From an uncultured Tateyamaria sp. (GTDB lineage: Bacteria > Pseudomonadota > Alphaproteobacteria > Rhodobacterales > Rhodobacteraceae), in contig NZ_CANNDN010000003.1 in NCBI RefSeq assembly GCF_947503465.1, forward strand, positions 434,001 to 498,000: 64,000 nucleotides of DNA, in the 5' to 3' direction. This document shows positions 16,209 through 25,726 of this stretch, in pieces. The notes under the pieces are model-generated. The model was not told the origin of the DNA, did not search any database, and worked only from the letters and a program-made list of their open reading frames with translations. The stretch's first letter is position 1; each line of letters starts with the position of its first letter. Both the position numbers and the translations under genes were made by a program.

Positions 16209-17048
16209 ATGCGCGCCATGGCAGATATGGCGACCTCTCATTGGCCCTTCATGAAGATGCACGGGGCAGGCAACGACTTTGTCGTGATTGATGGGCGCGT
16301 GTCACCTGTCAACCTGACCGCACCCCTGGTTCGGGCACTGGCGGACCGCCACATGGGTGTCGGATTTGACCAATTGGCCCTGATCACCGACGGCGCGGAT
16401 CTGAAGGTCACCTTCTACAACGCCGATGGGTCGCAGTCGGCGGCGTGTGGCAACGCCACACGGTGCATCGCGGCGCGCGAATTGGACCAGCGCGGCGCCG
16501 ACAGCCTGCAGATCGAGGTGACGGGCCGTGGCACCCTCACCGCCGTGCGGAACGCCGATGGCAGCACGGCCGTGAATATGGGCCAACCCCAGCTGGAGTG
16601 GCACGACATCCCGCTGGCGCGCGATGTGGACACTCTGGCCTTGCCGATCGACGGTACGCCTGTTGCCACCGGCATGGGCAACCCGCATTGCACATTCTTC
16701 GTGAAGGATGTCGCCGCCGTGGACCTGGCGACACTTGGCCCGCAGATCGAACATCACCCGCTGTATCCGCATCGCACAAATGTCCAGTTCGCCCAGGTCA
16801 TCGGCCCGGACCACTTGCGTATGCGGGTCTGGGAACGGGGCACGGGCGTCACGCTGGCCTCCGGCTCTTCATCATGTGCGACGGCGGTTGCGGCGGTGCG
16901 GCGCGGCCTGACAGGGCGCAAGGTCCGGATCGACCTTGACGGTGGCACCTTGCAGATCGACTGGCGCGACGATGGGGTCTGGATGTCCGGCCCCACGGCC
17001 CATGTGTTCGACGGCCGGCTGACGGCCGACTTCCTGAACAACCTATGA
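16209..17048 (+). CDS. dapF: diaminopimelate epimerase
   Basis: DapF interconverts LL- and meso-diaminopimelate for lysine and peptidoglycan synthesis. The opening [15 protein letters not shown], the first catalytic motif [16 protein letters not shown] (Cys present) and GMGNPHC are all clear. In the second catalytic motif the family has E-R-G-x-G-x-T-x-A-C-G-[ST]-G-A-C, but here it reads [15 protein letters not shown], so the expected catalytic Cys is Ser while the Cys five residues on is kept. Starts at 16209, 16218 and 16227 are in frame; homologues usually begin close to the MKMHG motif, which favours 16218 or 16227. The stop overlaps mtaB by 4 bp. dapD of the same pathway lies at 40.9 kb. 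Confidence 0.93.
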   Translation: MRAMADMATSHWPFMKMHGAGNDFVVIDGRVSPVNLTAPLVRALADRHMGVGFDQLALITDGADLKVTFYNADGSQSAACGNATRCIAARELDQRGADSLQIEVTGRGTLTAVRNADGSTAVNMGQPQLEWHDIPLARDVDTLALPIDGTPVATGMGNPHCTFFVKDVAAVDLATLGPQIEHHPLYPHRTNVQFAQVIGPDHLRMRVWERGTGVTLASGSSSCATAVAAVRRGLTGRKVRIDLDGGTLQIDWRDDGVWMSGPTAHVFDGRLTADFLNNL

Positions 17049-18301
17049 CCGCGCCCGTCTTCTCCAACCATGGCTGCCGCCTCAACGCCTATGAAACCAA
17101 GGCGATGGAAGAACTGGCAGCGCAGGCCGGGGTGCAGAACGCGGTTGTCGTGAACACCTGCGCCGTCACGGCAGAGGCGGTGCGCAAGGCCCGCCAGGAC
17201 ATCCGCAAGCTGCGGCGCGCGCATCCCGATGCCAAGCTGATCGTCACGGGGTGCGCAGCCCAGACCGAACCCGACACCTTCGCACAGATGGACGAGGTGG
17301 ACGCGGTCATCGGCAACACCGAAAAGATGCAAGCGGGCACGTGGGCGGGCCTTGCGGGCGACTTTGGAACCGAACCGGTGCAGGTCGACGACATCATGTC
17401 GGTGACCGAAACCGCAGGGCACCTGATCGACGGGTTCGGCACCCGCAGCCGCGCCTATGTGCAGGTCCAGAACGGCTGCGACCACCGCTGCACCTTCTGC
17501 ATCATCCCTTACGGACGCGGCAATTCCCGCTCGGTCCCGGCAGGGGTCGTGGTGGACCAGATCAAGCGGCTGGTGGATCGCGGCTTTAACGAGGTCGTCC
17601 TCACTGGCGTCGATCTGACATCCTGGGGCGCGGACCTGCCGGGCACGCCCCAGCTTGGTGATCTGGTGATGCGCATCCTCAAGCTGGTGCCTGACCTGCC
17701 CCGCCTGCGGATCAGTTCGATCGACTCCATCGAGGTGGACGAGGCCCTCATGCAGGCCATCGCCACGGAACCCCGGCTGATGCCACACCTGCACCTGTCG
17801 CTGCAACATGGCGACGACCTGATCCTCAAACGGATGAAGCGGCGGCATCTGCGCGACGACGCCATCCGCTTTGCGCAAGAGGCGCGCGCGCTGCGGCCCG
17901 ACATGACCTTTGGCGCGGACATCATCGCGGGTTTTCCGACAGAAACCGAAGCGATGTTCGACAACGCGCTCAAACTGGTCGGGGACTGCGACCTGACGTG
18001 GCTGCATGTCTTTCCCTATTCCCCGCGGCCCGGCACGCCAGCCGCCCGCATGCCGCAGGTAAACGGAAAGACGATCAAGGACCGGGCGGCCAGGCTCCGC
18101 GCTGCGGGCGACGCACAGGTGGCAAGACACCTCGCCGCGCAACAGGGCAAACGCCATCATGTCCTGATGGAAAACCCGAACCTCGGCCGCACCGAACAGT
18201 TCACCGAAGTCACCTTCGACACACCGCAGTCCGAGGGGCAGATCGTCACGGCCACCATCACGGGACATACGGACAGGACACTGACAGCTTCTTCTGGCTG
18301 A
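17045..18301 (+). CDS. mtaB: tRNA t6A37 methylthiotransferase MtaB
   Basis: A radical-SAM methylthiotransferase of 418 residues that makes ms2t6A37 in tRNA. The UPF0004 N-terminal domain has its three cluster cysteines in [16 protein letters not shown] and VTGCAAQ. The radical-SAM motif is CDHRCTFC followed by [11 protein letters not shown], and the TRAM-like C-terminus is short. Starting at residue 1 with [11 protein letters not shown] fits MtaB rather than MiaB (which has more N-terminal sequence) or RimO. It overlaps dapF by 4 bp and is co-transcribed with it. The last codons and stop lie inside a dispersed intergenic repeat (18288-18345). Confidence 0.93.
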   Translation: MTAPVFSNHGCRLNAYETKAMEELAAQAGVQNAVVVNTCAVTAEAVRKARQDIRKLRRAHPDAKLIVTGCAAQTEPDTFAQMDEVDAVIGNTEKMQAGTWAGLAGDFGTEPVQVDDIMSVTETAGHLIDGFGTRSRAYVQVQNGCDHRCTFCIIPYGRGNSRSVPAGVVVDQIKRLVDRGFNEVVLTGVDLTSWGADLPGTPQLGDLVMRILKLVPDLPRLRISSIDSIEVDEALMQAIATEPRLMPHLHLSLQHGDDLILKRMKRRHLRDDAIRFAQEARALRPDMTFGADIIAGFPTETEAMFDNALKLVGDCDLTWLHVFPYSPRPGTPAARMPQVNGKTIKDRAARLRAAGDAQVARHLAAQQGKRHHVLMENPNLGRTEQFTEVTFDTPQSEGQIVTATITGHTDRTLTASSG

Positions 18302-18345
18302 AAATACTTCGGGGGGCGGCGGCACGCCGCGGGGGCAGCGCCCCC
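18288..18345 (+). repeat. dispersed intergenic repeat, copy A
   Basis: It begins GCTTCTTCTGGCTGAAAATAC and ends in the hairpin GGGGGCAGCGCCCCC. It resembles copies at 45028-45078 and 47903-47960 (TTCTTCTGACCAGAAATACG... followed by GGGGCAG[AC]GCCCC). It supplies the last codons and stop of mtaB and may act as a transcription terminator. Confidence 0.6.
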
Positions 18346-18423
18346 TCGAACGCCAGACCGCCGCGCATCCACGACAACAGCATGACGCGCATATCGCATG
18401 GCGCAAGCGCCCTGCACCAAATG

Positions 18424-18452
18424 AAAAAGCCCCGCCAAAAAGGCAGGGCTTT
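18424..18452 (-). terminator. rho-independent terminator of petABC
   Basis: On the minus strand AAAGCCCTGCC and GGCGGGGCTTT pair with one mismatch around a 5-nt loop. The downstream arm runs into TTTTTC. It lies about 25 bp after the petC stop. Confidence 0.85.
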
Positions 18453-18474
18453 CAAACGTCACATCAGCAGGCGT

Positions 18475-19263
18475 TTACTTCGCCTTGTACCGCGACTTCA
18501 CCGGCGCCCACAGACGCTTGTTTGTCAGGTACAGCAGAACCGACAGGATCGTAAGAAAGATCACACCGACAAAGCCGGCCTGCTTGCGGGCCATCAGCTT
18601 CGGCTCGGCAGTCCACATCAGGAACGCGGACACGTCTTCCGACAGGCTTTGCAGGTCCGTGGCGGCACCATCCGCAAATTCGGTGTCATCCCCCCACAAC
18701 GGCGGCGCCATCGCAATCCAGCCCCCGGGGAAATACTTGTTCTCATACAGAACAGCCCCGGCTTCTTCCTTCTCTTCCCCGGTATAGCCGGTCAGAATTG
18801 CCGTGATGTACTCGGGACCGCCCATGCCGCTGACCAGCTGGTTGATGCCCAGACCGTACGGGCCGTGGAACCCGGCACGGGCCTTGGCCATCAGGCTCAG
18901 GTCGGGCGCGTTTTCCAGGTTCGAGCCAGGGAAGTGATCGTTCGGAATGGCCGGACGAAAATCATCAATGGCCGGGTCAAAGACCTCGTAGAACTCGGCA
19001 TAGGCGCGCACCTGATCCGCGGGCAAGCCGGGGCCATCATCATCACCCAATGTCCGGATCGGCACATATTGCAGACCGTGGCAGGCCGCGCAGATCTCGG
19101 TGTAGATCTGCAGACCGCGCTGCAACTGGTTCTGGTCGAATGCGCCAAACGGCCCGTCATGGGCAAAATCGACATCGGGCACGTTCTTGGCTTCGCCGGC
19201 GGCGAAGGCGCCGGTGGTCAGTGCGAACACTGCCACCAGGCTTGCTGCAAGGTTCTTCAACAT
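18475..19263 (-). CDS. petC: cytochrome c1 of the bc1 complex
   Basis: This is the haem-c subunit of ubiquinol-cytochrome c reductase, 262 residues. ATG 19263 is preceded by AAGGAG and gives a signal peptide ([21 protein letters not shown]). The haem-binding CAACH motif lies in [19 protein letters not shown] segment and the expected methionine region (WIAMAPP) follow. A single C-terminal anchor ([15 protein letters not shown]) ends in [14 protein letters not shown]. It transfers electrons from the Rieske centre to soluble or membrane cytochrome c in the periplasm. Last gene of petABC, 13 bp after petB. Confidence 0.96.
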   Translation of the reverse strand: MLKNLAASLVAVFALTTGAFAAGEAKNVPDVDFAHDGPFGAFDQNQLQRGLQIYTEICAACHGLQYVPIRTLGDDDGPGLPADQVRAYAEFYEVFDPAIDDFRPAIPNDHFPGSNLENAPDLSLMAKARAGFHGPYGLGINQLVSGMGGPEYITAILTGYTGEEKEEAGAVLYENKYFPGGWIAMAPPLWGDDTEFADGAATDLQSLSEDVSAFLMWTAEPKLMARKQAGFVGVIFLTILSVLLYLTNKRLWAPVKSRYKAK

Positions 19264-19276
19264 CTGCAGTCTCTCC

Positions 19277-20623
19277 TTATTCCGCAGGCTGGGTCGCGGG
19301 GGCGGCCGAACCGCTGTCCCCCTTGCCCATCTTCGCGGCAAAGTCTTCTTCGATGGTCGCAGGCTGCGCGTTCGGCTTCTCGATCACGCCCAGCAGGGGC
19401 AGAATGACCAGGAAGTAGACGAACCAATAGGTCGACGCGATCAGCGCGATCGTGTTGTACGGCTCTTCCGCCGGGCGGGCACCCACCCACATCAGCACGA
19501 AGAAGTCGACAACCAGCAGGGCAAACCACCACTTGAACATCGGGCGATAGCGACCCGAGCGCACGCTCGATGTGTCCAGCCACGGGGCCAGCGCCATCAC
19601 GGCAATCGCGCCAAACATCGCCAGCACCCCGAAAAAGTCGGCCTGGATGATGCCACCGCTGATGAAGGTCGCGAACTGCACGATCCACACATCGGGGGTA
19701 AAGGCACGCAGGATCGCGTAGAACGGCAGGAAGTACCATTCGGGCACGATGTGCGCAGGCGTCGCCAGCGGGTTCGCCTCGATATAGTTGTCGGGGTGGC
19801 CCAGATAGTTCGGCATGAAGCCCACGATGGCAAAGAACACCACGAGGATGATCGCCAGCGCGAACAGGTCCTTGATCACGAAATAGGGCCAGAAGGGCAG
19901 CGTGTCTTTTTCGGCCTCTTCCTTGGACGTGCGGCGCACCTCGACCCCGGTGGGGTTGTTGTTGCCCGTGGTGTGGAACGCCCAGATGTGGACGATCACC
20001 AGACCGGCAATCACGAAGGGCAGCAGGTAATGCAGGCTGAAAAAGCGGTTCAGCGTGGAATTGTCCACGGCAGGTCCGCCCAGCAACCAGGTTTGCAGCG
20101 CATCACCGATGAACGGGATCGCACCAAACAGGCCGGTGATCACGGTCGCCCCCCAGAAGGACATCTGACCCCAGGGCAGAACGTAGCCCATAAAGGCGGT
20201 GCCCATCATCAGCAGGTAGATAAGCATCCCGATGATCCACGTGATCTCGCGCGGGGCCTTGTAGGACCCGTAGTACAGACCGCGGAATATGTGGGCATAG
20301 ACGGCGACAAAGAACAGCGACGCGCCGTTCATGTGCAGATACCGCAGCATCACACCGCCATTCACGTTGCGCATGATATGCTCGATCGAGGCAAAGGCCT
20401 CATCGACATGCGGCGTGTAGTGCATCGCCAAAACGATGCCGGTGATGATTTGCAGCGCCAGACAGAATGTCAGAACGATGCCCCAGATCCACATCCAGTT
20501 CAGGTTCTTCGGCGTCGGGATCATCAGCGTGTCGTACATCAGGCCGACAATCGGCAACCGCTTGGCCAGGCCCTTTTCCCAGGCCGCCTTCGGTTCATAA
20601 TGGTCGTGAGGAATTCCAGCCAT
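19277..20623 (-). CDS. petB: cytochrome b of the bc1 complex
   Basis: A 448-residue polytopic membrane protein carrying both b haems and the quinol oxidation and quinone reduction sites. Family marks visible are [42 protein letters not shown], the [13 protein letters not shown] motif (the Qo-site PEWY) and paired haem-ligand histidines in the second and fourth helices. The C-terminal tail ([18 protein letters not shown]) is a low-complexity extension. It lies between petA and petC on one transcript. Confidence 0.97.
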   Translation of the reverse strand: MAGIPHDHYEPKAAWEKGLAKRLPIVGLMYDTLMIPTPKNLNWMWIWGIVLTFCLALQIITGIVLAMHYTPHVDEAFASIEHIMRNVNGGVMLRYLHMNGASLFFVAVYAHIFRGLYYGSYKAPREITWIIGMLIYLLMMGTAFMGYVLPWGQMSFWGATVITGLFGAIPFIGDALQTWLLGGPAVDNSTLNRFFSLHYLLPFVIAGLVIVHIWAFHTTGNNNPTGVEVRRTSKEEAEKDTLPFWPYFVIKDLFALAIILVVFFAIVGFMPNYLGHPDNYIEANPLATPAHIVPEWYFLPFYAILRAFTPDVWIVQFATFISGGIIQADFFGVLAMFGAIAVMALAPWLDTSSVRSGRYRPMFKWWFALLVVDFFVLMWVGARPAEEPYNTIALIASTYWFVYFLVILPLLGVIEKPNAQPATIEEDFAAKMGKGDSGSAAPATQPAE

Positions 20624-20635
20624 AGTGTCTCTCCC

Positions 20636-21196
20636 TTAACCGAGTAGGATCGTGGTTTCGTCCACGAATTCTGCTGCAGGAACCGGCAGGTTGCGTGGCG
20701 CGGGGCCGCGACGGATCCGTCCTGCCGTGTCATAGTGCGACCCGTGGCAGGGGCAGAACCAGCCACCAAAGTCGCCCGCATCGCCCAGGGGCACACACCC
20801 AAGGTGCGTACACACGCCCTGCATCACCAGCCATTCGCCCGCTTCGTCCAGGGTCCGGTTCGCGTCGTCAGCGGGCGCTTCGCCGATGTTTTCGTTCCGT
20901 GCCAGGCCGTCCGGCAGATCATCAACCGGAACCGCGCGGGCGGCGTCAATCTCATCCTGCGTGCGGCGCCGGATAAAGACGGGCTTGCCCAGGAACAGAA
21001 CGGTCAGCTGCGTGCCCGGCTCGATGCTCGACACGTCGATCCGTTTCGTGCTGGCGGCAACAACGTCTGCCGACGGGTTCATCTGATTCACCAGCGGCCA
21101 AATCGCGGCACCGGCCGTCACCGCACCTGCGCCAGCCGTGGCGTAGTACAGAAAATCGCGCCGGGTGCCTTCGTGGTCTTCTTCTGCGTGGGACAC
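20636..21196 (-). CDS. petA: Rieske iron-sulfur subunit of the bc1 complex
   Basis: A 186-residue protein from GTG 21196 (GGAG 9 nt upstream), starting [18 protein letters not shown]; the Tat-type RRDF and a hydrophobic anchor ([16 protein letters not shown]) follow directly. The [2Fe-2S] ligands are in CTHLGC and CPCHGSHYD, with the usual disulfide cysteines, and [11 protein letters not shown] follows. Longer in-frame ATG starts would bury the Tat signal, so GTG is preferred. It passes one electron from quinol to cytochrome c1. First gene of petABC. Confidence 0.95.
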   Translation of the reverse strand: MSHAEEDHEGTRRDFLYYATAGAGAVTAGAAIWPLVNQMNPSADVVAASTKRIDVSSIEPGTQLTVLFLGKPVFIRRRTQDEIDAARAVPVDDLPDGLARNENIGEAPADDANRTLDEAGEWLVMQGVCTHLGCVPLGDAGDFGGWFCPCHGSHYDTAGRIRRGPAPRNLPVPAAEFVDETTILLG

Positions 21197-21530
21197 GGGG
21201 GACTTCTCCAGTTTCCAGCGACCCCGCCAGGGGCCAAATGACAACAAGGGCCGCGCGCAGGGCGCAGCCACATTGACCGGCTATCTAGCGGGGTCACCCG
21301 CCCACGTCCAGCGCGCAATCTGACACACGTGGTCGCAGGGCGGTTGAATTAACCCTTTGATAAGACTCGGGACCGTTCGGTCCGTTAACCGCGGCATCGG
21401 CTGACACCCGGTGTACGGGTTGTGCACAGATGGTGCACGGGTGGTGCACAGCCGATGGGCCTTCTTTTTCTGGCATTAATCCCGATTCGCGCGCCCATGG
21501 CCGAACCGGTGCACCGAACGTTGCGCAACA
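21197..21530. promoter_or_regulatory. upstream region of petABC with phased GTGCAC boxes
   Basis: This 334-bp gap contains no gene. At 21411-21449 there are four hexamers (GTGTAC at 21411, then GTGCAC at 21422, 21433 and 21444) exactly 11 bp apart, embedded in an 11-bp repeat of consensus GTGCACRGRTG. A fifth GTGCAC lies at 21509. One-turn spacing suggests cooperative binding of a regulator on one DNA face, about 215-250 bp before petA. The petA promoter itself was not pinned down. Confidence 0.5.
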
Positions 21531-22133
21531 TCACCCCTGCGGGTTCGTTTCCACCATCGACGGACGCGCCGCAAAAGTGTCGTACCATTTGGCCAGGGCA
21601 TCGCGGCCCTTGCGCCAGTCCCGGTCGCCGTGACGGAAATCCAGGTACCCCAGCCCACATGCGACGCCGATATGGCCAATGTCCATCGGCCCTGCCAGAT
21701 GGCTCATCCAGCGGGCATTCAGGGCGTCCAGCGCCCCCTCAACCTTGCCCCACTGCGCTTCGATCCAATCGGCTGACCAGATCTCTTCCGGCCGGAACCG
21801 TTTTTCGTAAATCATCAGAACCGCGGCTTCCATCAGCGCATCCGCCGTGGCCTCCAGAACCAGCGTGTCCCAGCCCTGTTCAGGGTACAGACCGGCACCT
21901 GCGCGATCATCCAGATACCGGCAGATCACCCGGCTGTCATACAGCGTCGGCCCTTCGTCCCGCACCAGCGCCGGGATCTTGCCCACCGGGTTCGCGGCCT
22001 TCAACGTGGCGTCCGCCCCACCGGGTGTTGCGGTGACGGTGACCGCTTCGACATCGCCCGACTGCCCCGTTTCGTGCAGCAAAACCAGCACTTTACGCAC
22101 AAAGGGGCTGGGCCCCGCCATCAACAGCTTCAT
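21531..22133 (-). CDS. glutathione S-transferase family protein
   Basis: A 200-residue protein with a thioredoxin-like N-terminal domain (MKLLMAGPSPFVRKVLVLLHE, then NPVGKIPALV with the cis-proline, and the DSRVICRYLDD segment that holds the glutathione gamma-glutamyl group) and an all-helical C-terminal domain with YEKRFRPEEIWSADW. PSPFVRKV places a serine or proline where the catalytic residue of beta/theta-like enzymes would be. The specific substrate is unknown. GGAG lies 7 nt before the ATG. It is probably transcribed alone or together with the PaiB-like gene just upstream. Confidence 0.85.
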   Translation of the reverse strand: MKLLMAGPSPFVRKVLVLLHETGQSGDVEAVTVTATPGGADATLKAANPVGKIPALVRDEGPTLYDSRVICRYLDDRAGAGLYPEQGWDTLVLEATADALMEAAVLMIYEKRFRPEEIWSADWIEAQWGKVEGALDALNARWMSHLAGPMDIGHIGVACGLGYLDFRHGDRDWRKGRDALAKWYDTFAARPSMVETNPQG

Positions 22134-22163
22134 CGCGATTCTCCAAGTTTGGTCGCGCGCAGC

Positions 22164-22781
22164 CTAGGCCCCGCGCATCAGCGCAGCAAGAAGGCGCGTC
22201 TCCTGCCCGATCCCATAGGCATCAACGTAATCCGCAGCCCGCAGGCGCACCTCATCCGGCTTGTTCTGGTTCAGCTTCCAGGTGCCATCGACCGCGTCGA
22301 TCGTCATGCGAAACGGCACGATCTGCCGCATCATCTTCTCCAGCACCTCGGGGGTCATCTTGGCCGTTTTCCACGGGCTCTTGGGCAACAACTGATCCTC
22401 GAAATGCTTGGACTGCCGGTCCAGCATGTCGCGCATCTGCTCTTGCGGCAGCCTCTCCAGCGTGCCGGCCATATGGACCGCGATATAGTTCCATGTCGGC
22501 ACCTGGTCCGGCACCTCGTACCAGTCGGGCGAGATATACCCATCCGCCCCGCTCACCGCGATCTTGGCCCGCATCGGTACCTTCACCACCGCGCGTGCAA
22601 TCGGGTTCGACCGGACCAGATGCAGGTCAAGCTGTGCGCCCCGTTCATCAATCAGAAAGGGGACATGGCTCATCATCGGCCCGTCCTCGCCATTCACGGC
22701 CAGCATGCCAAACGCACGCTCACGCGCAAACGCAATGTTCCGGTCGGTGGTCTGGTCATGAAAGATCGGGTTCGGGTGCAT
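22164..22781 (-). CDS. PaiB-like FMN-binding protein
   Basis: A 205-residue protein matching the PaiB / FMN-binding negative transcriptional regulator family. It starts MHPNPIFHDQTTD and continues with SHVPFLIDERG, a split-barrel core (HLVRSNPIAR, GADGYISPDWYE, VPTWNYIAVH) and the KMMRQIVPFRM segment. In Bacillus PaiB is linked to sporulation and protease control; in other bacteria the role is unsettled and an FMN-dependent oxidoreductase is possible. It is transcribed divergently from the FMN-riboswitch gene ribH2, with only about 65 bp between its start and the riboswitch. Confidence 0.85.
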   Translation of the reverse strand: MHPNPIFHDQTTDRNIAFARERAFGMLAVNGEDGPMMSHVPFLIDERGAQLDLHLVRSNPIARAVVKVPMRAKIAVSGADGYISPDWYEVPDQVPTWNYIAVHMAGTLERLPQEQMRDMLDRQSKHFEDQLLPKSPWKTAKMTPEVLEKMMRQIVPFRMTIDAVDGTWKLNQNKPDEVRLRAADYVDAYGIGQETRLLAALMRGA

Positions 22782-22844
22782 GTCAAAGGTCCGTGATACG
22801 TTGCGTCCCTCTTGCCTCTGTGCGTGCGGCTTGGCAACCTGACG

Positions 22845-22986
22845 CTGTTCTCAGGGCGGGGTGAAATTCCCCACCGGTGGTATTTGCGTCAGCAAGAGCC
22901 CACGAGCGCCCCGGCAACCCCGGGGGTCCAGCAGATCAGGTGAGACGCCTGAGCCGACGGTCACAGTCCGGATGAAAGAGAACGCA
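22845..22986 (+). promoter_or_regulatory. FMN riboswitch (RFN element)
   Basis: It contains the conserved blocks AGGGCGGGGTGAAATTCCCC, ACCGGTGGTA, AGCCCACGAGCG, GTCCAGCAGATCAGGTGAGA and CCGACGGTCACAGTCCGGATG, closed by the P1 stem GTTCTC (22847-22852) / GAGAAC (22978-22983). It lies on the plus strand ahead of ribH2, whose ATG is at 23071 with AAGGAG before it. FMN binding should lower ribH2 expression. Confidence 0.95.
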
Positions 22987-23070
22987 GGCGACAGCATCCA
23001 TACGGGTGCGTCTTGTCGCATGCGCAATCGCCTTGGGTGTTTAAGTGTCTGAACCTAAAGGAGAAAACCC

Positions 23071-23511
23071 ATGACACACACCCGCTTCGCCTTTGTCAAA
23101 GCCCAGTGGCACGCCGCCATCGTCGATCAGGCTTTGCAGGGATTCACCGAAATAATCGCGTCAAATCAAGTGGATGTCTTCGACGTGCCCGGCGCGTTCG
23201 AGATGCCGCTGATGGCCCAGACCCTCGCCGAAACCGGTCAGTACCACGCAATCGCCTGCGCCGCCCTCGTGGTCGACGGCGGCATCTACCGCCACGACTT
23301 CGTCGCCTCAGCGGTGGTCGATGGCCTGATGCAAGTGGGCCTGAAAACCGGAATACCGATCCTGTCCGTCTCACTCACCCCGCACCACTTCCAGGAGACC
23401 CAGCACCACCTCGGCATCTACGCCGACCACTTCGTCCTCAAGGGGCGCGAAGCGGCCCAAGCCGCCCTGGGCATCAGCGCAACACGCGCAGACCTGCGCT
23501 CAGCGGCCTAG
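23071..23511 (+). CDS. ribH2: 6,7-dimethyl-8-ribityllumazine synthase, RibH2 type
   Basis: This 146-residue enzyme makes the lumazine precursor of riboflavin. The pattern (RFAFVKAQWHAAIVDQA, DVFDVPGAFEMPL, GGIYRHDFVA, SVSLTPHHFQE) is that of type II, decameric lumazine synthases known from Brucella and rhizobia, with IYRHDF in place of the GxxxH of type I. It stands alone behind an FMN riboswitch, away from ribD/ribE genes; a second, type I copy is likely elsewhere in the genome. It ends 12 bp into the convergent thiQ 3' end. Confidence 0.93.
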   Translation: MTHTRFAFVKAQWHAAIVDQALQGFTEIIASNQVDVFDVPGAFEMPLMAQTLAETGQYHAIACAALVVDGGIYRHDFVASAVVDGLMQVGLKTGIPILSVSLTPHHFQETQHHLGIYADHFVLKGREAAQAALGISATRADLRSAA

Positions 23512-24192
23512 ATAAGCCCGCAAGGCCGGCGGCGGATCAGCCATGGTTTTTGCCACCGGCTGAGGCGGGTCCACGCGGCCCGCCTCCACAAACATCAGGT
23601 CATCCGCGCGCTCCGCATCCTCTGGCGCGTGGGTGATCATCAACACCGTGGCCCCCGCGTCCCGCGCCATCTGCGACGTCAAATCCAGCATCTCAACCCG
23701 CAACGCAGGCCCCAATGCCGCAAAGGGTTCATCCAGCAAAAGCAACGGCTTGGCCTGAACCAACACCCGCGCCAGCGCCGCACGGCTCTGCTGCCCTCCC
23801 GACACATCCCCGGGCTTGCGATCCGCAAATTCCGCCAGCCCAACACGGCCCAGCGCGTCATGCACCTGCGCCGTCTCGGCCTCACTCAACCGCAGCGCAG
23901 GCCGTATCCCCAAGCCCACATTCTGCGCCAGTGTCAGATGCGGAAACAGGTTCCCGTCCTGAAACAGCATAGCAATCCCACGCTTGTCCGGCGCCGCATC
24001 GGTCACGTCCCGGCCATCCACCTCGACGCTGCCACCTGCAATGTCGATATACCCACCCAAGGCATTCAAAAGCGTAGACTTTCCCGCGCCAGACGGCCCG
24101 ATCACTGCCACCCGACGGCCTCGCGCGACCTCAAAATCCGCACTCAAGGCAAATTCCCCCTGAGCGATCCGCAACCCCTCAACCCGCAACAT
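23500..24192 (-). CDS. thiQ: thiamine ABC transporter ATP-binding protein
   Basis: A 230-residue ABC ATPase from ATG 24192 (a 13-residue longer start at 24231 is possible). Walker A is GPSGAGKST, the Q-loop is in LFQDGNLFPHLT, the signature is VSGGQQSR, Walker B is LLLLDEPFAALGP and the switch is MITHAPEDA. The short length and FQDGNLFPHLT fit ThiQ. It energises uptake of thiamine or TPP by ThiP with ThiB. Last gene of the TPP-riboswitch-controlled thiBPQ operon; overlaps thiP by 14 bp and ribH2 (convergent) by 12 bp. Confidence 0.92.
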   Translation of the reverse strand: MLRVEGLRIAQGEFALSADFEVARGRRVAVIGPSGAGKSTLLNALGGYIDIAGGSVEVDGRDVTDAAPDKRGIAMLFQDGNLFPHLTLAQNVGLGIRPALRLSEAETAQVHDALGRVGLAEFADRKPGDVSGGQQSRAALARVLVQAKPLLLLDEPFAALGPALRVEMLDLTSQMARDAGATVLMITHAPEDAERADDLMFVEAGRVDPPQPVAKTMADPPPALRAYLGR

Positions 24193-25726
24193 GCCGCCGC
24201 CCCCACGCATCGCAGACCCAGAACATCCCAAAGGCCAGCGTGACCAGCACCAACGCCGCCCCCGCCGCGGCCTTAGTCCGATACGCGCCCATCAACCGGT
24301 ACATCTGCAACGGAAGCGTCGCCACATCCGGGTCCGCAAACAGCGCCACAACGCCCAGATCCCCGACACTCAGCGCCGCCGTCAAGCCCGCCGCAAACCC
24401 GATCTGCGGACGCAGGCGCGGGATGATGACAATGCGCCACAGCGACACCCCACGCAGTCCCAAGCCCACACTTAAACGCGCGTAATCACTGAACACTTGC
24501 CGCATCGCAGGCAGCAGGATGCGCACCGCAAAAGGCAGCGCCATCATCGCGTTGATCAGCGCCGTCACAGGCAGTGCAAAGGCTGTGGGCGAGACATATG
24601 GAAAGATCAGAATGAACCACCCCGTCCCGATCATCAGGGGCGATGCGACCAGGCCCAAAAGGGTCAATGCCTCGGCCCCGCCCCACTGCGCTTGCGCCAA
24701 CCACGCCGCCATCGGCAGCGCAAGAACCAGCAAAACGACGGTGCTCACGCAAGCAACCCAAATGGTCGTCCAGGTCGCACTCAACACCGAAACAGGCATA
24801 TAAAACAGGCCCACAACGCCCGACAGCGCAATGGACAGCATCGGCAGCAACAGGAACCCGGCAGCAAGCAGGATCCAAAAAGCATCCCCCCATGGCGCAG
24901 GTGCATCCCAACGGCGCACCGCCCTGTCGCGCCCGGTTTGCAACGCGATGGGCGGCAGGATCCAAAGGGCCAGCACCGCCGCAGCCCCCGCCACGGCAAG
25001 CTGCAACAGGCTCAGGACAGCAGCCCGCCCGAGGTCGAAGTCGAACCGAAACGCTTGGTAAATAGCCAACTCAATCGTCGTCGCGCGTGGACCGCCACCC
25101 AGAGTCAGCGCCACTGCAAAACTCGTCAGGCAAATGACAAAAATCAGCGCAAACGCCCCCGGCACCACCTGCCACAGAATGGGCCATTCAATGACGCGAA
25201 ACACCATGCGCGGGGGCAGTCCCAACTGACCCACAATGCGAAACTGCTCTGCCGGGACGGACTGCCAACCTTGCAGGATCAACCGTGTGGCCAAAGGCAT
25301 GTTGAAGAAAACATGCGCCAAAACAACGCCATGCGCGCCATAGATGGACACCTCCGGCAATCCGACCACGCCCAGCGCTGTGTTCAGCCACCCGTTCCGC
25401 CCAAAGATCGCGAGCAACCCCAGAACAGCCACGATCACCGGCAGGATGAACGGGGCCCCGAGCAGCGTCACGAGCAGCGTGTGCCCCGGCAACCGCCGCC
25501 GGGCCAAGGCGCGGGCCACGGGTACCGCCAACACCACGGAAATCAGCGCAGACAGAAACGCCTGCCAGACGGTAAAGCGCACCGCTTGCCATTCGGCAGC
25601 GCGCAAGCCAGTGGTGGTTTCAATCCTCTGACTGATGCCGACAAAGGCTGCAATCACCACCGCGACGACGAACGCCGCCGCGATGATGCCAGCCCTTGGG
25701 CTTACTGGCTGAGCGCGGCGCGCCAT
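24179..25726 (-). CDS. thiP: thiamine ABC transporter permease
   Basis: A 515-residue inner-membrane protein with about 12 membrane segments and two copies of the permease EAA-type loop (EQFRIVGQLGLPPRMVFRVIEWP and DYARLSVGLGLRGVSLWRIVIIPRLRP), i.e. a fused homodimer-like permease as in ThiP. It overlaps the end of thiB by 25 bp and the start of thiQ, so the three proteins are made together. Iron(III) permeases (FbpB) have a similar build; the TPP riboswitch upstream decides for thiamine. Confidence 0.92.
   Translation of the reverse strand: MARRAQPVSPRAGIIAAAFVVAVVIAAFVGISQRIETTTGLRAAEWQAVRFTVWQAFLSALISVVLAVPVARALARRRLPGHTLLVTLLGAPFILPVIVAVLGLLAIFGRNGWLNTALGVVGLPEVSIYGAHGVVLAHVFFNMPLATRLILQGWQSVPAEQFRIVGQLGLPPRMVFRVIEWPILWQVVPGAFALIFVICLTSFAVALTLGGGPRATTIELAIYQAFRFDFDLGRAAVLSLLQLAVAGAAAVLALWILPPIALQTGRDRAVRRWDAPAPWGDAFWILLAAGFLLLPMLSIALSGVVGLFYMPVSVLSATWTTIWVACVSTVVLLVLALPMAAWLAQAQWGGAEALTLLGLVASPLMIGTGWFILIFPYVSPTAFALPVTALINAMMALPFAVRILLPAMRQVFSDYARLSVGLGLRGVSLWRIVIIPRLRPQIGFAAGLTAALSVGDLGVVALFADPDVATLPLQMYRLMGAYRTKAAAGAALVLVTLAFGMFWVCDAWGRRHVAG

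Noticed and set aside
16754-18406. Long minus-strand frame opposite dapF and mtaB (550 residues)
   Set aside because: Antisense shadow of two well-identified genes in high-G+C DNA; Arg/His/Gly-rich composition and no motif.
17998-20647. Long plus-strand frames opposite petABC
   Set aside because: Antisense shadows of petC and petB; no motif and very skewed composition.
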